Assembly: GCA_003222535.1 (NCBI GenBank)
Contig: QHWJ01000172.1
Span: 1 to 37,203, forward strand
Direction of reading: 5' to 3'
Source of the DNA: Acidobacteriota bacterium
GTDB lineage: Bacteria > Acidobacteriota > Vicinamibacteria > Vicinamibacterales > CAVVIG01
DNA length: 37,203 nt
Shown here: positions 1 through 7,729 of the stretch, one piece after another
Position numbering within the stretch: position 1 is the first letter of the stretch
How the letters are laid out: each line of letters starts with the position of its first letter
The notes under the pieces: generated by a model
What the model was told of the DNA's origin: nothing
Database searches by the model: none
What the model saw: only the letters and a program-made list of their open reading frames with translations
Position numbers and translations under genes: made by a program

Positions 1-2
1 TC

Positions 3-467
3 GATTTGCTCGAAGCGGCTTCGGTCAATGCCAGCGCCGCTCCGGCGAACCTCGATATCAACGTGGAGGACGACGAGCTATTTGGATTGGAGGCGGACAG
101 CACCCAAACCGCCGCGGCGCCTTCAGCCGCCGTCCCGTCGTATGTGGATCTGCCGACACGTCGAGCGAGCCGCACGGCGCTCTACGAAGAGCTTGAAGTC
201 CACGTCGACGACCTGCCGGCAGTCCTCGTGGACATATCGGTGAACGGCGCGCAGATTCTGTCGCCAACAGCGTTGAAGCCGAATCGCTCCGTGACGCTGC
301 TGCTGCCTTTCGGCGGGCGTTCCCTGCGATGCGTCGGGAAGGTCGTCTGGGCGCGGCTGGAGGCCTCGTCGGATGCGATGAGGTATCGCGGCGGGATCTA
401 CTTCACCAGCGTGGACGCCGCTGCCATCGAAGAGTTCGTCACGCGCGTCGCGCCGTCAGCTTTGTAA
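3..467 (+). CDS. PilZ domain protein, 5' end outside the window
   Basis: The reading frame is open to the left edge of the window, so this is the C-terminal part of a longer protein; the in-frame TTG at position 6 is probably not the true start. About 45 acidic, low-complexity residues are followed by a PilZ-like domain. Its two signature elements are visible: an arginine-rich PTRRASR segment, and about 25 residues later the DISVNGAQIL strand that matches the D/NxSxxG motif of PilZ domains. PilZ domains bind cyclic di-GMP through these two elements and usually modulate motility, polysaccharide export or partner enzymes. The missing N-terminus could carry another domain, so the output cannot be named. 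The stop TAA lies at 465-467. The family call is good; c-di-GMP binding is inferred from the motif. Confidence 0.75.
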   Translation, partial: DLLEAASVNASAAPANLDINVEDDELFGLEADSTQTAAAPSAAVPSYVDLPTRRASRTALYEELEVHVDDLPAVLVDISVNGAQILSPTALKPNRSVTLLLPFGGRSLRCVGKVVWARLEASSDAMRYRGGIYFTSVDAAAIEEFVTRVAPSAL

Positions 468-608
468 GCGGGACAATCATTGTCAGTCGAGACTGACACT
501 GAGCGTCACCGCCACGGACGCGGCCTGCATTTTCAACAAGATAGCGCCACAGCCTCGCGGATCCCGGCGGTACCCGGCTTGCTCAAGTCGTTGCAGCTTC
601 CCTTCGGA

Positions 609-1037
609 ATGGCAGCGACGATGAATAATCTGAGTGTTTACCTCTTCACGCAGTCGACCGACGACAGCGCGCCGCCGGTGATGCAACGCAGGCTGAATGC
701 GCTGCTCGCCCTCCGCGACGAGCTGCTGCAGATAGGCGATCTGCGCGTGTCGGCGTCGCCGCAGGACGCGGATCTGCACGTCGAGATTCTGAGTTTGCTC
801 GGCACCGACGAAGGCACCGCCGCCCGCGCCGCACAACGCCCGGCGCAGCGCGGCGAGCGGCGCCGCGTCCTCATCGTGCGCGTGTCGCGCGACCAGCAGC
901 AGTTCGATTTCGTCTGCTCTGATGGCGCGGGAAGCGCAAGCGCGGAGCGCCAGGCGGCGAGGCGCATCCACGCGTCGGTGGATCAGCCGCCCGTCGCGCC
1001 CAGCAGGCCCGATACCCTCTTCACGTACCCGTGCTGA
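609..1037 (+). CDS. Hypothetical protein, no recognised family
   Basis: The frame is open from 480 (a TTG), but residues before 609 are low-complexity and arginine-rich. The first plausible start is ATG 609, with a second ATG at 621, giving about 142 residues. The body begins with a beta strand (LSVYLFTQS), then a helix rich in Leu/Arg, then an acidic strand (DADLHVEILSLLG), a basic linker and a final strand/helix unit (RRVLIVRVS to SAERQAARRIHASVD). This layout resembles small secreted acidobacterial proteins that normally carry a signal peptide; none is visible here, so the 5' end may be eroded or the start misjudged. The codon pattern favours this strand over the open antisense frame. No function is proposed. 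Confidence 0.45.
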   Translation: MAATMNNLSVYLFTQSTDDSAPPVMQRRLNALLALRDELLQIGDLRVSASPQDADLHVEILSLLGTDEGTAARAAQRPAQRGERRRVLIVRVSRDQQQFDFVCSDGAGSASAERQAARRIHASVDQPPVAPSRPDTLFTYPC

Positions 1038-1149
1038 ACGTGATCAGCGCGGCGCTTGACTGAACGCCTCCCGCCTCCATCCGCTCCGATCCGACCGAGC
1101 TTCGGCGAGGCTCGCCGACGGCCGCCGGCGCGGAGTGTTTACCGTTCAC

Positions 1150-1177
1150 CCTGAGCCCTGAGCCCTGAGCCCTGAGC
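1150..1177. repeat. Four-copy 7-bp tandem repeat
   Basis: The unit CCTGAGC is repeated four times without interruption in the 245-bp gap between the hypothetical gene and the M28 peptidase. The rest of that gap (1038-1282) is GC-rich, with several GGC/GCC inverted stretches around 1095-1130 and no open frame that looks coding. A variable-number repeat is the simplest reading; no regulatory role is evident. Confidence 0.8.
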
Positions 1178-1282
1178 CGCACGGACGGCCGTCTTCCACG
1201 TCCGGTTCATGCCGTTCATGGCTCGTCACCCCCGGCCGTACTCGAGTTCTTTTGCAGTACACTTTCTGCCGAGGATGCGGCC

Positions 1283-2506
1283 ATGCGCTCATTGATCGGC
1301 AACCCTGAAAAGGGCGCTCTCCATTTGTTTTCTGTCGCCGTCGTGACCTGCTGTTTGACCGCAGGCGTCGCCTCGCCGGCGTTCGCGCAGGGTGACCCTG
1401 CTGCCGATCCCGTGAAGGTGTTGGTGGAACGGCTCGATCTGGAGAAGTACAAGGCGACGGTCAAAGGCCTCACGCAATTCGGCGATCGCCGGCAGGGCAC
1501 GGATCGCAACAGAGCAGCGGTCGACTGGATAGAGGCGCAGCTGAAAAGCTACGGCTGTCCCACCGAGCGGATCAATTACGTCTACGACCCGCCGACGGCG
1601 AATCCGGGTGGCGGACGCGGCCGCGGGAACGCCGGTCTCGCTCAGGGCGGCGGCAAGCCGCGCGGCGTCCGCACGCCCACTGGCGTGAACACGGACCCCA
1701 TGAAGCAGCCGGACGAAAAGCTCCGCGCTCTCAACATGCAGCCGACGACAGCCGGGCCGCGCAACGCGGTGTACTGCACGAAGGTGGGGACGACCCGGCC
1801 GGACGAGATGTACATCGTGAGCGCTCACATGGACGGCCACGGCTGGGGTGAGGCCGCGAACGACGACGGGTCCGGGACCGCTCTGGTGATGGAGCTCGCG
1901 CGCGTGCTCAGCGGCCCGGACGTCCGGACAGAGCGGACGATCCGATTCGTGTTGTGGAACAACGAGGAAACCGGATCGCAGGCGGCCCGCGCGTACATCG
2001 CGCAGCGGCAGGGGCTTCAGGGGAAAGAAGACCCGCCAGGCTCGGGTCGCTACCCGGAACCGAAGTGGCTCGGGATGATCCAGCACGACATGATGATGTT
2101 CGACCACGGCATGCCGCGCGCCGACGGCACGATGAGCAAGGAGCAGCGCCCCGAAGCCGACGTCAACATCGAATTCCAGGTGAGCTCGACGATGGCCGCG
2201 GCGAGCCAGAAGCTGGCGTGGGCGTTCGAGGTCGCCAACGAAAGGTACGCGACGGACTACCCGGCCGCGGTCGGCAGCCACATGACCAACACCGACTCCG
2301 GTCCGTTCCAGGATCTCATACCCGCCATCAGCCTGCGCGAGAACGAACGCGGCGTACACATCGGCAGCGGATGGGATCCGCAGTGGCATCAGCCGACCGA
2401 TGTGTTCGCGACCTACAACGACAAGGACTTCCGTCTCGGCCTCAACGCGGCGCAGACGACGCTGGGGGCGGTTGGCCAGTTGACGGGCGCGACGGTCAAG
2501 CCGTGA
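1283..2506 (+). CDS. Secreted M28-family metallopeptidase
   Basis: The protein has 407 residues with a Sec-type signal peptide (hydrophobic stretch near residues 14-33, ending SPAFAQ). It is a zinc aminopeptidase/carboxypeptidase-type enzyme of family M28 expected in the periplasm or outside the cell. All five metal/catalytic positions can be placed: H182 in SAHMDG, D194 or D195 in NDDGSG, the E228-E229 pair in WNNEETG (base plus ligand), D269 in QHDM and H369 in WHQPTD. A Gly/Arg-rich loop at 105-130 precedes the catalytic core. Start ATG 1283 directly precedes the signal peptide; no strong ribosome binding site was seen. The gene appears monocistronic. The family is certain from the motifs; the substrate is unknown, probably peptides released extracellularly. 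Confidence 0.92.
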   Translation: MRSLIGNPEKGALHLFSVAVVTCCLTAGVASPAFAQGDPAADPVKVLVERLDLEKYKATVKGLTQFGDRRQGTDRNRAAVDWIEAQLKSYGCPTERINYVYDPPTANPGGGRGRGNAGLAQGGGKPRGVRTPTGVNTDPMKQPDEKLRALNMQPTTAGPRNAVYCTKVGTTRPDEMYIVSAHMDGHGWGEAANDDGSGTALVMELARVLSGPDVRTERTIRFVLWNNEETGSQAARAYIAQRQGLQGKEDPPGSGRYPEPKWLGMIQHDMMMFDHGMPRADGTMSKEQRPEADVNIEFQVSSTMAAASQKLAWAFEVANERYATDYPAAVGSHMTNTDSGPFQDLIPAISLRENERGVHIGSGWDPQWHQPTDVFATYNDKDFRLGLNAAQTTLGAVGQLTGATVKP

Positions 2507-2701
2507 CGCCGAAACTGATGGTGAGGACGCCGGCAACCTGAGGTCGGGCGAGTTTTTTCGGGCTCGCCTCGGCGACCCTGCCGCCTCACGCTTCCCCGCT
2601 CCGGCGAGCGCCAGGAAGCCCGCCGGATTCCAGCAGAGCCGATGGGGAAAAGGTCGTCCTATCTCGTGCGCAGTGGCGGAATTCTTGCCAGTGGGGTGGC
2701 G

Positions 2702-3148
2702 ATGACACCTGAACGCCGTTCTGTCGATGGTCCCGATCGACGCCGCATCTCGCGCGGTGGCCGGCGTGCAACCGACCTGCAGGGCCGGCATCCGCGCGTG
2801 CTGGTCGCCGACAGCGACGCCGGCGCGCGAAGGCCATGTGTGCGCTATCTGAGCCTCTTTGGATTTGACGTCGAGGAGGCTGCGACCGGCGACGAGGCCG
2901 TCGTCGCTTTCAACTCGTGTCGGCCCCAGCTCGTCATTGCTGACGCGACGTTGTCGAGCGCCTCACGAATCACGACGACTGTGGCAAAGGAATTTCACAT
3001 CCCCGTCATCGTCACGACGACCGATCACGCCGGTCCGGTGCCGCCCGAGGCGACCGGCGTGCTCATCAAGCCGTTTCCCCTGGCGACGATGCTGAATGAA
3101 GTACGGCGCGCGCTGAACCTGGCGGAGCGATCGCGTACGGCATCCTAA
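2702..3148 (+). CDS. Stand-alone response-regulator receiver protein
   Basis: The frame is open from 2642, but ATG 2702 is preceded by a GGGGTGG purine block and gives 148 residues that start with the charged linker seen before many receiver domains (ERR...DRRR...GGRR). The receiver occupies residues 32-140. Its acidic pocket is D37/D39 (VADSD), the phosphoacceptor is D81 (VIADATL), the switch threonine lies in VIVTTTD near 105, and the conserved lysine is K123 in LIKPF. All key residues are present, so it should be phosphorylatable. No output domain follows, so it would work by protein-protein contact, like CheY or Spo0F. No kinase gene is adjacent. It ends just before a 26-bp palindrome that separates it from the opposing gene. 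Confidence 0.82.
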   Translation: MTPERRSVDGPDRRRISRGGRRATDLQGRHPRVLVADSDAGARRPCVRYLSLFGFDVEEAATGDEAVVAFNSCRPQLVIADATLSSASRITTTVAKEFHIPVIVTTTDHAGPVPPEATGVLIKPFPLATMLNEVRRALNLAERSRTAS

Positions 3149-3159
3149 GAATTCTGAAT

Positions 3160-3185
3160 TGTGAATTCTGAATTCAGAATTCACA
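3160..3185. terminator. 26-bp perfect palindrome between convergent genes
   Basis: The half-site TGTGAATTCTGAA is followed immediately by its exact reverse complement, with no loop. It lies between the stop codons of the receiver gene (3148) and the DUF5658 gene (3195). A further GAATTCTGAATT copy sits just upstream at 3149-3160. The element is strikingly AT-rich in a GC-rich genome. Position suggests a bidirectional terminator, but its low GC and absent loop fit a dispersed palindromic repeat or protein-binding site equally well. Confidence 0.55.
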
Positions 3186-3194
3186 GAGGGCGGA

Positions 3195-3704
3195 TTACCA
3201 ATGCAACGCGAGCATCCACGGGATGATCGCGAAGATCAGGTACAGCAGGGTCAGCGCCGACAGCGTGCGGTGCCAGGCGTGAGCGTAGAGCGCGGCAGCG
3301 CATCCGACGGCGATCGCCTTGGCCGAGACGAGCGCGATGCCGGCACCGAAGGCGGTCACATACCACGCGAGAATCGGATTGGCCTCGACGGCGGACCCAA
3401 ACCGGTCGATGCCGATGGCCGTCAGCCACGCATCGGTGCACTGGACGGCGACGAACACGAACAGCGTGGGCGCGCCAAATCCCACGGTGTTCCGCAGCGA
3501 TCCTGCGCGACGCCGCCATGCCTTGCAGTCGCGTTCGCGCTTGATGCTTACTCGACCGCGCTCGATCAGGGCCAGGTCTCCGCCGCAAGTTGTGGGCATG
3601 CGCTTGTGTTGCGAGTTCGCAAACGCCGTACCGGAGAGTAGTGTGGAATAACAACGCCGGCGCGCGAACAAGTCCGCCGTCTGCATGACATTACGTTCCG
3701 CCAC
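3195..3704 (-). CDS. DUF5658-like small integral membrane protein
   Basis: The C-terminal 100 residues form three or four hydrophobic helices with the pattern of DUF5658: a first helix containing FVAVQCTDAWLTAIGI, then the ExNP-like EANPILAWYV, then two further helices ending IIPWMLALHW. The N-terminal 60 residues are polar and arginine-rich. Start GTG 3704 has a well-placed GGAAGG five bases upstream, inside the 3' end of the preceding glycosylase gene, so the two overlap by 14 bp and are probably translationally coupled. An alternative start is ATG 3599, which would remove the polar leader but has no visible ribosome binding site. The function of DUF5658 is unknown to me. Confidence 0.72.
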   Translation of the reverse strand: MAERNVMQTADLFARRRCYSTLLSGTAFANSQHKRMPTTCGGDLALIERGRVSIKRERDCKAWRRRAGSLRNTVGFGAPTLFVFVAVQCTDAWLTAIGIDRFGSAVEANPILAWYVTAFGAGIALVSAKAIAVGCAAALYAHAWHRTLSALTLLYLIFAIIPWMLALHW

Positions 3705-5226
3705 GATGACCTTCCAGCGCCGCGGGAGATTTCTGTTCCGCCGGGCTTCCGAGGCAGTTGCGGCGCTTCATCCTTCCTGATTCTTTGCCGTTATCCGTCG
3801 CCCCCTGCCAGAGCAGCATGACCGCATAGGCCCGCCACGGGCGCCACGCCTCCGATTTACGTTCGAGCTCCCGCGGCGTGCAGCCGCCTGCGGCGCGGCG
3901 CAGGGCAAGATCGCCGCTCGGAAACGCGTCGGGCTCACCGAACGCGCGCATCGCGATGTACTCCGCCGTCCAGGCGCCGATGCCCGGAACCGCCCTGAGC
4001 GCCGAGACGGTGCCTCGTCCATCAAGGGATGGTTTGAACGATATCGTCCCGTCGGCCACCGTGCGCGCCAGGGACCGGATCGTCCCGGCACGCGCCGTCG
4101 TCACGCCCGCGCGTTCGATGGCCGCGTTCGCGAGCTGCGCAGGCGCCGGAAACAGCCGGTCGATCCCCCGACCGTCCGCGACAGGCGAGCCGAACATCGA
4201 GGCGATTCGCCCGGCTATCGTCGTCGCCGCCCGGACGGAGATCTGCTGGCCCACAATCGCCCGCACCGCGAGCTCGAAGCCATCCCACGCGCCCGGGGTT
4301 CGAATGCCCGGATGCCTCGCCAGCGGCTGACGGAGCAGCGGATCCGGCCTCAGGTGTTGCTCGATCACCGCGGGATCGGCACCCAGATCGAACACGCGCC
4401 GGACGCGCTCCACGATGAACAGCAAGGCCCGAGCATCGGAAAAGCGAACGTCCAGCACGAGCGCGGAGCGGGACTCCAGATGGGAGACGCCGATGAAGCC
4501 GGTCTTCCCTTCGATCTGGATGCTGCGCCGGTAGTGTGATCCGATGACGGACTCGACGCCGGGTGTGGCACGCGCGCTGAGGAATGCGAGCGCCGCGTCC
4601 CAGTCGTACGGAGGCCGGTACGCGAGGTGGAACCGATAGCAACCCGGATCGGCAACGACGTGGCGTCGTGCCAGTCGCCGCAGCTCCGTCGGCGTTCGTT
4701 TGTAGGTGCGGCGGATCTGGCTGTTGAAGCGGCGGAGGCTCCCGAAGCCCGACGCGTACGCGACCTGATTGATCGCGAGGGTCGTTTCGTCGAGCAGTTT
4801 TTTCGCGAAGTGCACACGACGCGTGAGCGCGACGTCGAGCGGCGTCGCGCCGAGATGCTGCAGGAAGAGACGCCGAAGATGGCGGCCCGTGACGCCGACC
4901 CGATCGGCCAGCCGCTCCACCCCGCCGTCATCCAGAGCACCCTCGGTGATCAGCCGGAGCGCGCGGGATACGAGCGCGGAGGTGCCGAGCCAGGCGGGCG
5001 TGCCGGGCGAGGCTTCCGGCCGGCAGCGAAGGCATGGGCGGAATCCCGCCGTTTCGGCGGCGGCGGCGGACGGAAAATACCGGACGTGTTCGTCCTTTGG
5101 CGCGCGTGCCGGACAAATTGGACGGCAATAGACACCGGTGCTGGTGACGGCGATGAAGAAGCGGCCGTCGAAGCGCGCGTCCCGCGATCGGCGCGCGCGG
5201 TCGCATGCGCGTTGATCCAGTTCCAT
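3691..5226 (-). CDS. alkA: Ada zinc-domain / AraC / AlkA 3-methyladenine glycosylase fusion
   Basis: From ATG 5226 the protein has about 511 residues in three parts. Residues 1-75 are an Ada metal-binding domain with all four cysteines (C34, C38 in YCRPIC; C65, C68 in PCLRC); C34 corresponds to the Ada cysteine that accepts methyl groups from phosphotriesters. Residues about 85-185 are an AraC-type double helix-turn-helix. Residues about 195-475 are AlkA, with the helix-hairpin-helix VPGIGAWTAEYIAMR near 413-427, the catalytic aspartate D439 in FPSGDLAL and the terminal WRPWRAYAVMLLW. The O6-methylguanine methyltransferase domain (PCHR) of full Ada is absent. It should sense alkylation damage, regulate transcription and excise alkylated bases. 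The last 30 residues run beyond the usual AlkA end and overlap the next gene. ATG 5259 is an alternative start. Confidence 0.9.
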   Translation of the reverse strand: MELDQRACDRARRSRDARFDGRFFIAVTSTGVYCRPICPARAPKDEHVRYFPSAAAAETAGFRPCLRCRPEASPGTPAWLGTSALVSRALRLITEGALDDGGVERLADRVGVTGRHLRRLFLQHLGATPLDVALTRRVHFAKKLLDETTLAINQVAYASGFGSLRRFNSQIRRTYKRTPTELRRLARRHVVADPGCYRFHLAYRPPYDWDAALAFLSARATPGVESVIGSHYRRSIQIEGKTGFIGVSHLESRSALVLDVRFSDARALLFIVERVRRVFDLGADPAVIEQHLRPDPLLRQPLARHPGIRTPGAWDGFELAVRAIVGQQISVRAATTIAGRIASMFGSPVADGRGIDRLFPAPAQLANAAIERAGVTTARAGTIRSLARTVADGTISFKPSLDGRGTVSALRAVPGIGAWTAEYIAMRAFGEPDAFPSGDLALRRAAGGCTPRELERKSEAWRPWRAYAVMLLWQGATDNGKESGRMKRRNCLGSPAEQKSPAALEGHRGGT

Positions 5227-5375
5227 GATTGCCAGCCAGCGATGAAAGTCCGGCTGCATCCGGGGCGGACTCCACCACGCTCCGTTCGGCGAGCATAGCT
5301 CGACGCTCAGCGCGGCTCCAGCCAGAAACGGGCATCATCGCCTGGCAACGAAGATTCGCTGAGCGACATTCGCCG

Positions 5376-6068
5376 TCACTCGGCGGTTCGAGGCGAAGCG
5401 TCGTTACAGCGCGGCTGCGCAATCAGCAGGCGGTTCTTCGGGCTGATGTTGGCGGGAATGGTCTGCGTCCAGATGCGATAGCCCTGCTGTTCGAGGCGCA
5501 TCGCCCTCACGATGTCGATCGCGACCGGGCCGTCGACCCACCCGGATAGTGCACCCGCATTGCAGGTGCCGAGGTCGTGACAGCACGGCAGCACGGCGAC
5601 GCGTGCGCGCGCCGCCACGGCACGATCGAGCACCCGATCGGTCAGGGCTCCGCAGGCGTGGCTCGAAACAACGACGTCGGTGTGCAGAATATCGACGTCT
5701 TCGAGCGCGCGGGCGACAAATGCCACGCGTCCGGACAGCCTCGGCCAGGTCTGTACCAGAGCCTCGTGCAGCTTCGCGCTCGAGGCCGGCAAGGCTTTGT
5801 CGACCACGAGCGCGCCGGGCGAAGAATCGTCGAGCAGGAGCATGATGTGGGCGAGCAAGCCGTGTCCGCCCCCGAGGTCGACGATGCGTCCACTTCGAAA
5901 GAGCCTTCGCACGCGCCGCGCCATCTCCCACGCTTCATACAGCTCTTTACGCGGCAGACACCGCGCACGGCACACGGCGCGCGCCACGCGAGCAAAGAGC
6001 GTGTCGCCAGGAAAGCGATCGACGTCCCGCTGGGCCAGGCGTCCGCGCGACGATGGTGAAAACCGCAC
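5376..6068 (-). CDS. Class I SAM-dependent methyltransferase (Methyltransf_32-like)
   Basis: A Rossmann-type methyltransferase with motif I IVDLGGGHGLLAH near residues 62-74 (numbered from GTG 6068), a second acidic strand ending VVDK, the distinctive SSHACGALTD and then VLPCCHD. The HxCG plus PCCH pair resembles the METTL25/GSTCD-like methyltransferase group (Pfam Methyltransf_32). The frame is open to a TTG at 6146, but GTG 6068 has AGAGG four bases upstream and begins just before the conserved part, so it is preferred (about 230 residues). Substrate unknown. It is divergent from the copper-monooxygenase gene, the two sharing an upstream region of roughly 200 bp, and it lies upstream of the alkA fusion with a gap of about 150 bp that holds no gene. 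Confidence 0.75.
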   Translation of the reverse strand: MRFSPSSRGRLAQRDVDRFPGDTLFARVARAVCRARCLPRKELYEAWEMARRVRRLFRSGRIVDLGGGHGLLAHIMLLLDDSSPGALVVDKALPASSAKLHEALVQTWPRLSGRVAFVARALEDVDILHTDVVVSSHACGALTDRVLDRAVAARARVAVLPCCHDLGTCNAGALSGWVDGPVAIDIVRAMRLEQQGYRIWTQTIPANISPKNRLLIAQPRCNDASPRTAE

Positions 6069-6283
6069 GCTGCCTCTGGTTGGTGACTCGGGCACCCTAC
6101 CCGACCCATCTGTCCCCGACGCTCGGCTGAAGCCTTCGCGCTCCAACCGGCCCGACGTTCAGGGCTAGATTGTGCTATGAAAAGCGTCCCGGTGGGTTAG
6201 CGTTAGCGCCTTTGTGCATGGACAATGTGCGCAACCCGCCTTAGACTTGTCCGGCTGAGGGATGGGACCCTGAGGAGGTCGCA

Positions 6284-7729
6284 ATGTCGAACGACGGTCT
6301 GCCACGAGTTCTTGGGCTTTTCAGCCTGCTGCCGGCCGCGCTTCTCGCTGCGACCGCGGGCCCAACCGCACAGGCGCCCGCGTCAACTTCCGGTGAAGTG
6401 ACATTCACCAGGGATATTGCGCCCATCCTCCAGCGGAGCTGTCAGGAGTGCCATCACGCGGACGGCGTCGCGCCGATGTCGCTCGTGACGTATGACGAAG
6501 TGAGACCCTGGGCCAGGGCCATGAAGACGCGGACCGCCCTTCGGAGCCAGAGAGGCGCGATGCCGCCGTTCTTCGTCGAGAGGAACATCGGGATCCAGAA
6601 ATTCAAGCACGACCCCTCTCTCAGTGAAGAGGAGATCGCCAGGATTGCGAAATGGGCCGACAGTGGCGCGCCTCGAGGCAACCCGGCCGACATGCCTCCG
6701 CTCCGTCAGTTCGACAGCACCGACAAATGGACGATCGGTGAACCGGATCTGGTCCTGCGGTCGAAGGACGTCACGGTCCCTGCTGTCGGGCCCGACAGGT
6801 GGGGAGACTTCGGGCTCGTGCCGACGGGTCTCACAGAGGACCGGTACGTCTCAGCCGTCGAGGTCAGAGAGGTCAACGACATTCCGAGGGGTGGCGCGAC
6901 CAGCACGGTCGGCGGACGGTACGCGTTTCACCACATGACGTATTCCAGTGTGGTTCAGGGCGAGCGTGCGTCCAACGGCGCCGACGAAGGCGGCAGCAGC
7001 TGGCCCATTCACGAAGTCGGGCGCAACGCGGATATCTTTCCGCCCGAGGCTGGCAGGCTCCTGGCTGCGAATTCGGCCCTGGCTCTGACCGCGGGCCATG
7101 TCCACTCGAACGGCCGGGAGACCACCGGGCATCTTGAATTCGCGTTCAAGTTCTTTCCAAGAGGATACAAGCCGATCTACCGCCGGTCAGCCCTGCGTCT
7201 GGGCAATGGCATCGACATCGATGTGAGGCCGAATCAAGGCAATCAGGAGCTCCATGCGTATGCCACGCTGCAGGAGCACACCAAATACATCACCTTCGAG
7301 CCCCACCTGCACGCGCCGGGCGTGCGCATGTGCCTCGAGGCGATCTGGGGCCACAACATTCAGACGCTCAACTGCGTGGGATACGACCACAACTGGGTGA
7401 AGCAATACGTATACGACGACGATGCGGCGCCGCTCTTGCCGAAGGGGACCATCGTGCACCTCATTGGTTTCCTCGACACCACTCCCGCCAACAAGAATCC
7501 GGCGGACCCGAGAAACTGGGCTGGAGGCGGCCGGCGGTCGGTCGCCAACATGTTCATCGATCTTGGCTACTCGGTGTCGCTCACCGAAGAACAGTTTCAG
7601 GCCGAGATGGCCAGACGACGCAAGAACCTGAAGAGCAGGAACGACTTCGATATCGGGTGTCCGCTGTGCTGGGCCCCTCCGCTGCAGCAGCAGACGCAGC
7701 CGACTACGGCAGCGGCAGGAAAGCAGTAA
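6284..7729 (+). CDS. Secreted cytochrome c / copper type II monooxygenase-like protein
   Basis: 481 residues; the start has an excellent GAGGAGGT five bases upstream. A signal peptide (residues 1-30) is followed by a mono-heme cytochrome c-like segment with C53-x2-C56-H57 (CQECH) and a methionine-rich stretch that could supply the sixth ligand. The C-terminal 300 residues resemble the copper type II ascorbate-dependent monooxygenase (PHM/DBH) fold: paired H216-H217 (AFHHMTY), H272 and H274 (GHVHSNG), H341 and H343 (PHLHAPG) and M349. PHM enzymes use HH/H for one copper and HxH/Met for the other, so two copper sites are plausible. Expected location is the periplasm, with the heme as a possible electron entry. 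Substrate unknown. It is coupled to the next gene by a TAATG overlap. Confidence 0.8.
   Translation: MSNDGLPRVLGLFSLLPAALLAATAGPTAQAPASTSGEVTFTRDIAPILQRSCQECHHADGVAPMSLVTYDEVRPWARAMKTRTALRSQRGAMPPFFVERNIGIQKFKHDPSLSEEEIARIAKWADSGAPRGNPADMPPLRQFDSTDKWTIGEPDLVLRSKDVTVPAVGPDRWGDFGLVPTGLTEDRYVSAVEVREVNDIPRGGATSTVGGRYAFHHMTYSSVVQGERASNGADEGGSSWPIHEVGRNADIFPPEAGRLLAANSALALTAGHVHSNGRETTGHLEFAFKFFPRGYKPIYRRSALRLGNGIDIDVRPNQGNQELHAYATLQEHTKYITFEPHLHAPGVRMCLEAIWGHNIQTLNCVGYDHNWVKQYVYDDDAAPLLPKGTIVHLIGFLDTTPANKNPADPRNWAGGGRRSVANMFIDLGYSVSLTEEQFQAEMARRRKNLKSRNDFDIGCPLCWAPPLQQQTQPTTAAAGKQ

Noticed and set aside
2547-2568. GGCGAG...CTCGCC hairpin with a run of six T after the M28 gene
   Set aside because: The T-run lies in the loop, not after the stem, so it does not form a standard intrinsic terminator.
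1289-2791. A 500-codon minus-strand frame opposite the M28 peptidase
   Set aside because: Same GC-driven shadow effect; no motif, and the plus strand holds all five metal-site residues of M28.
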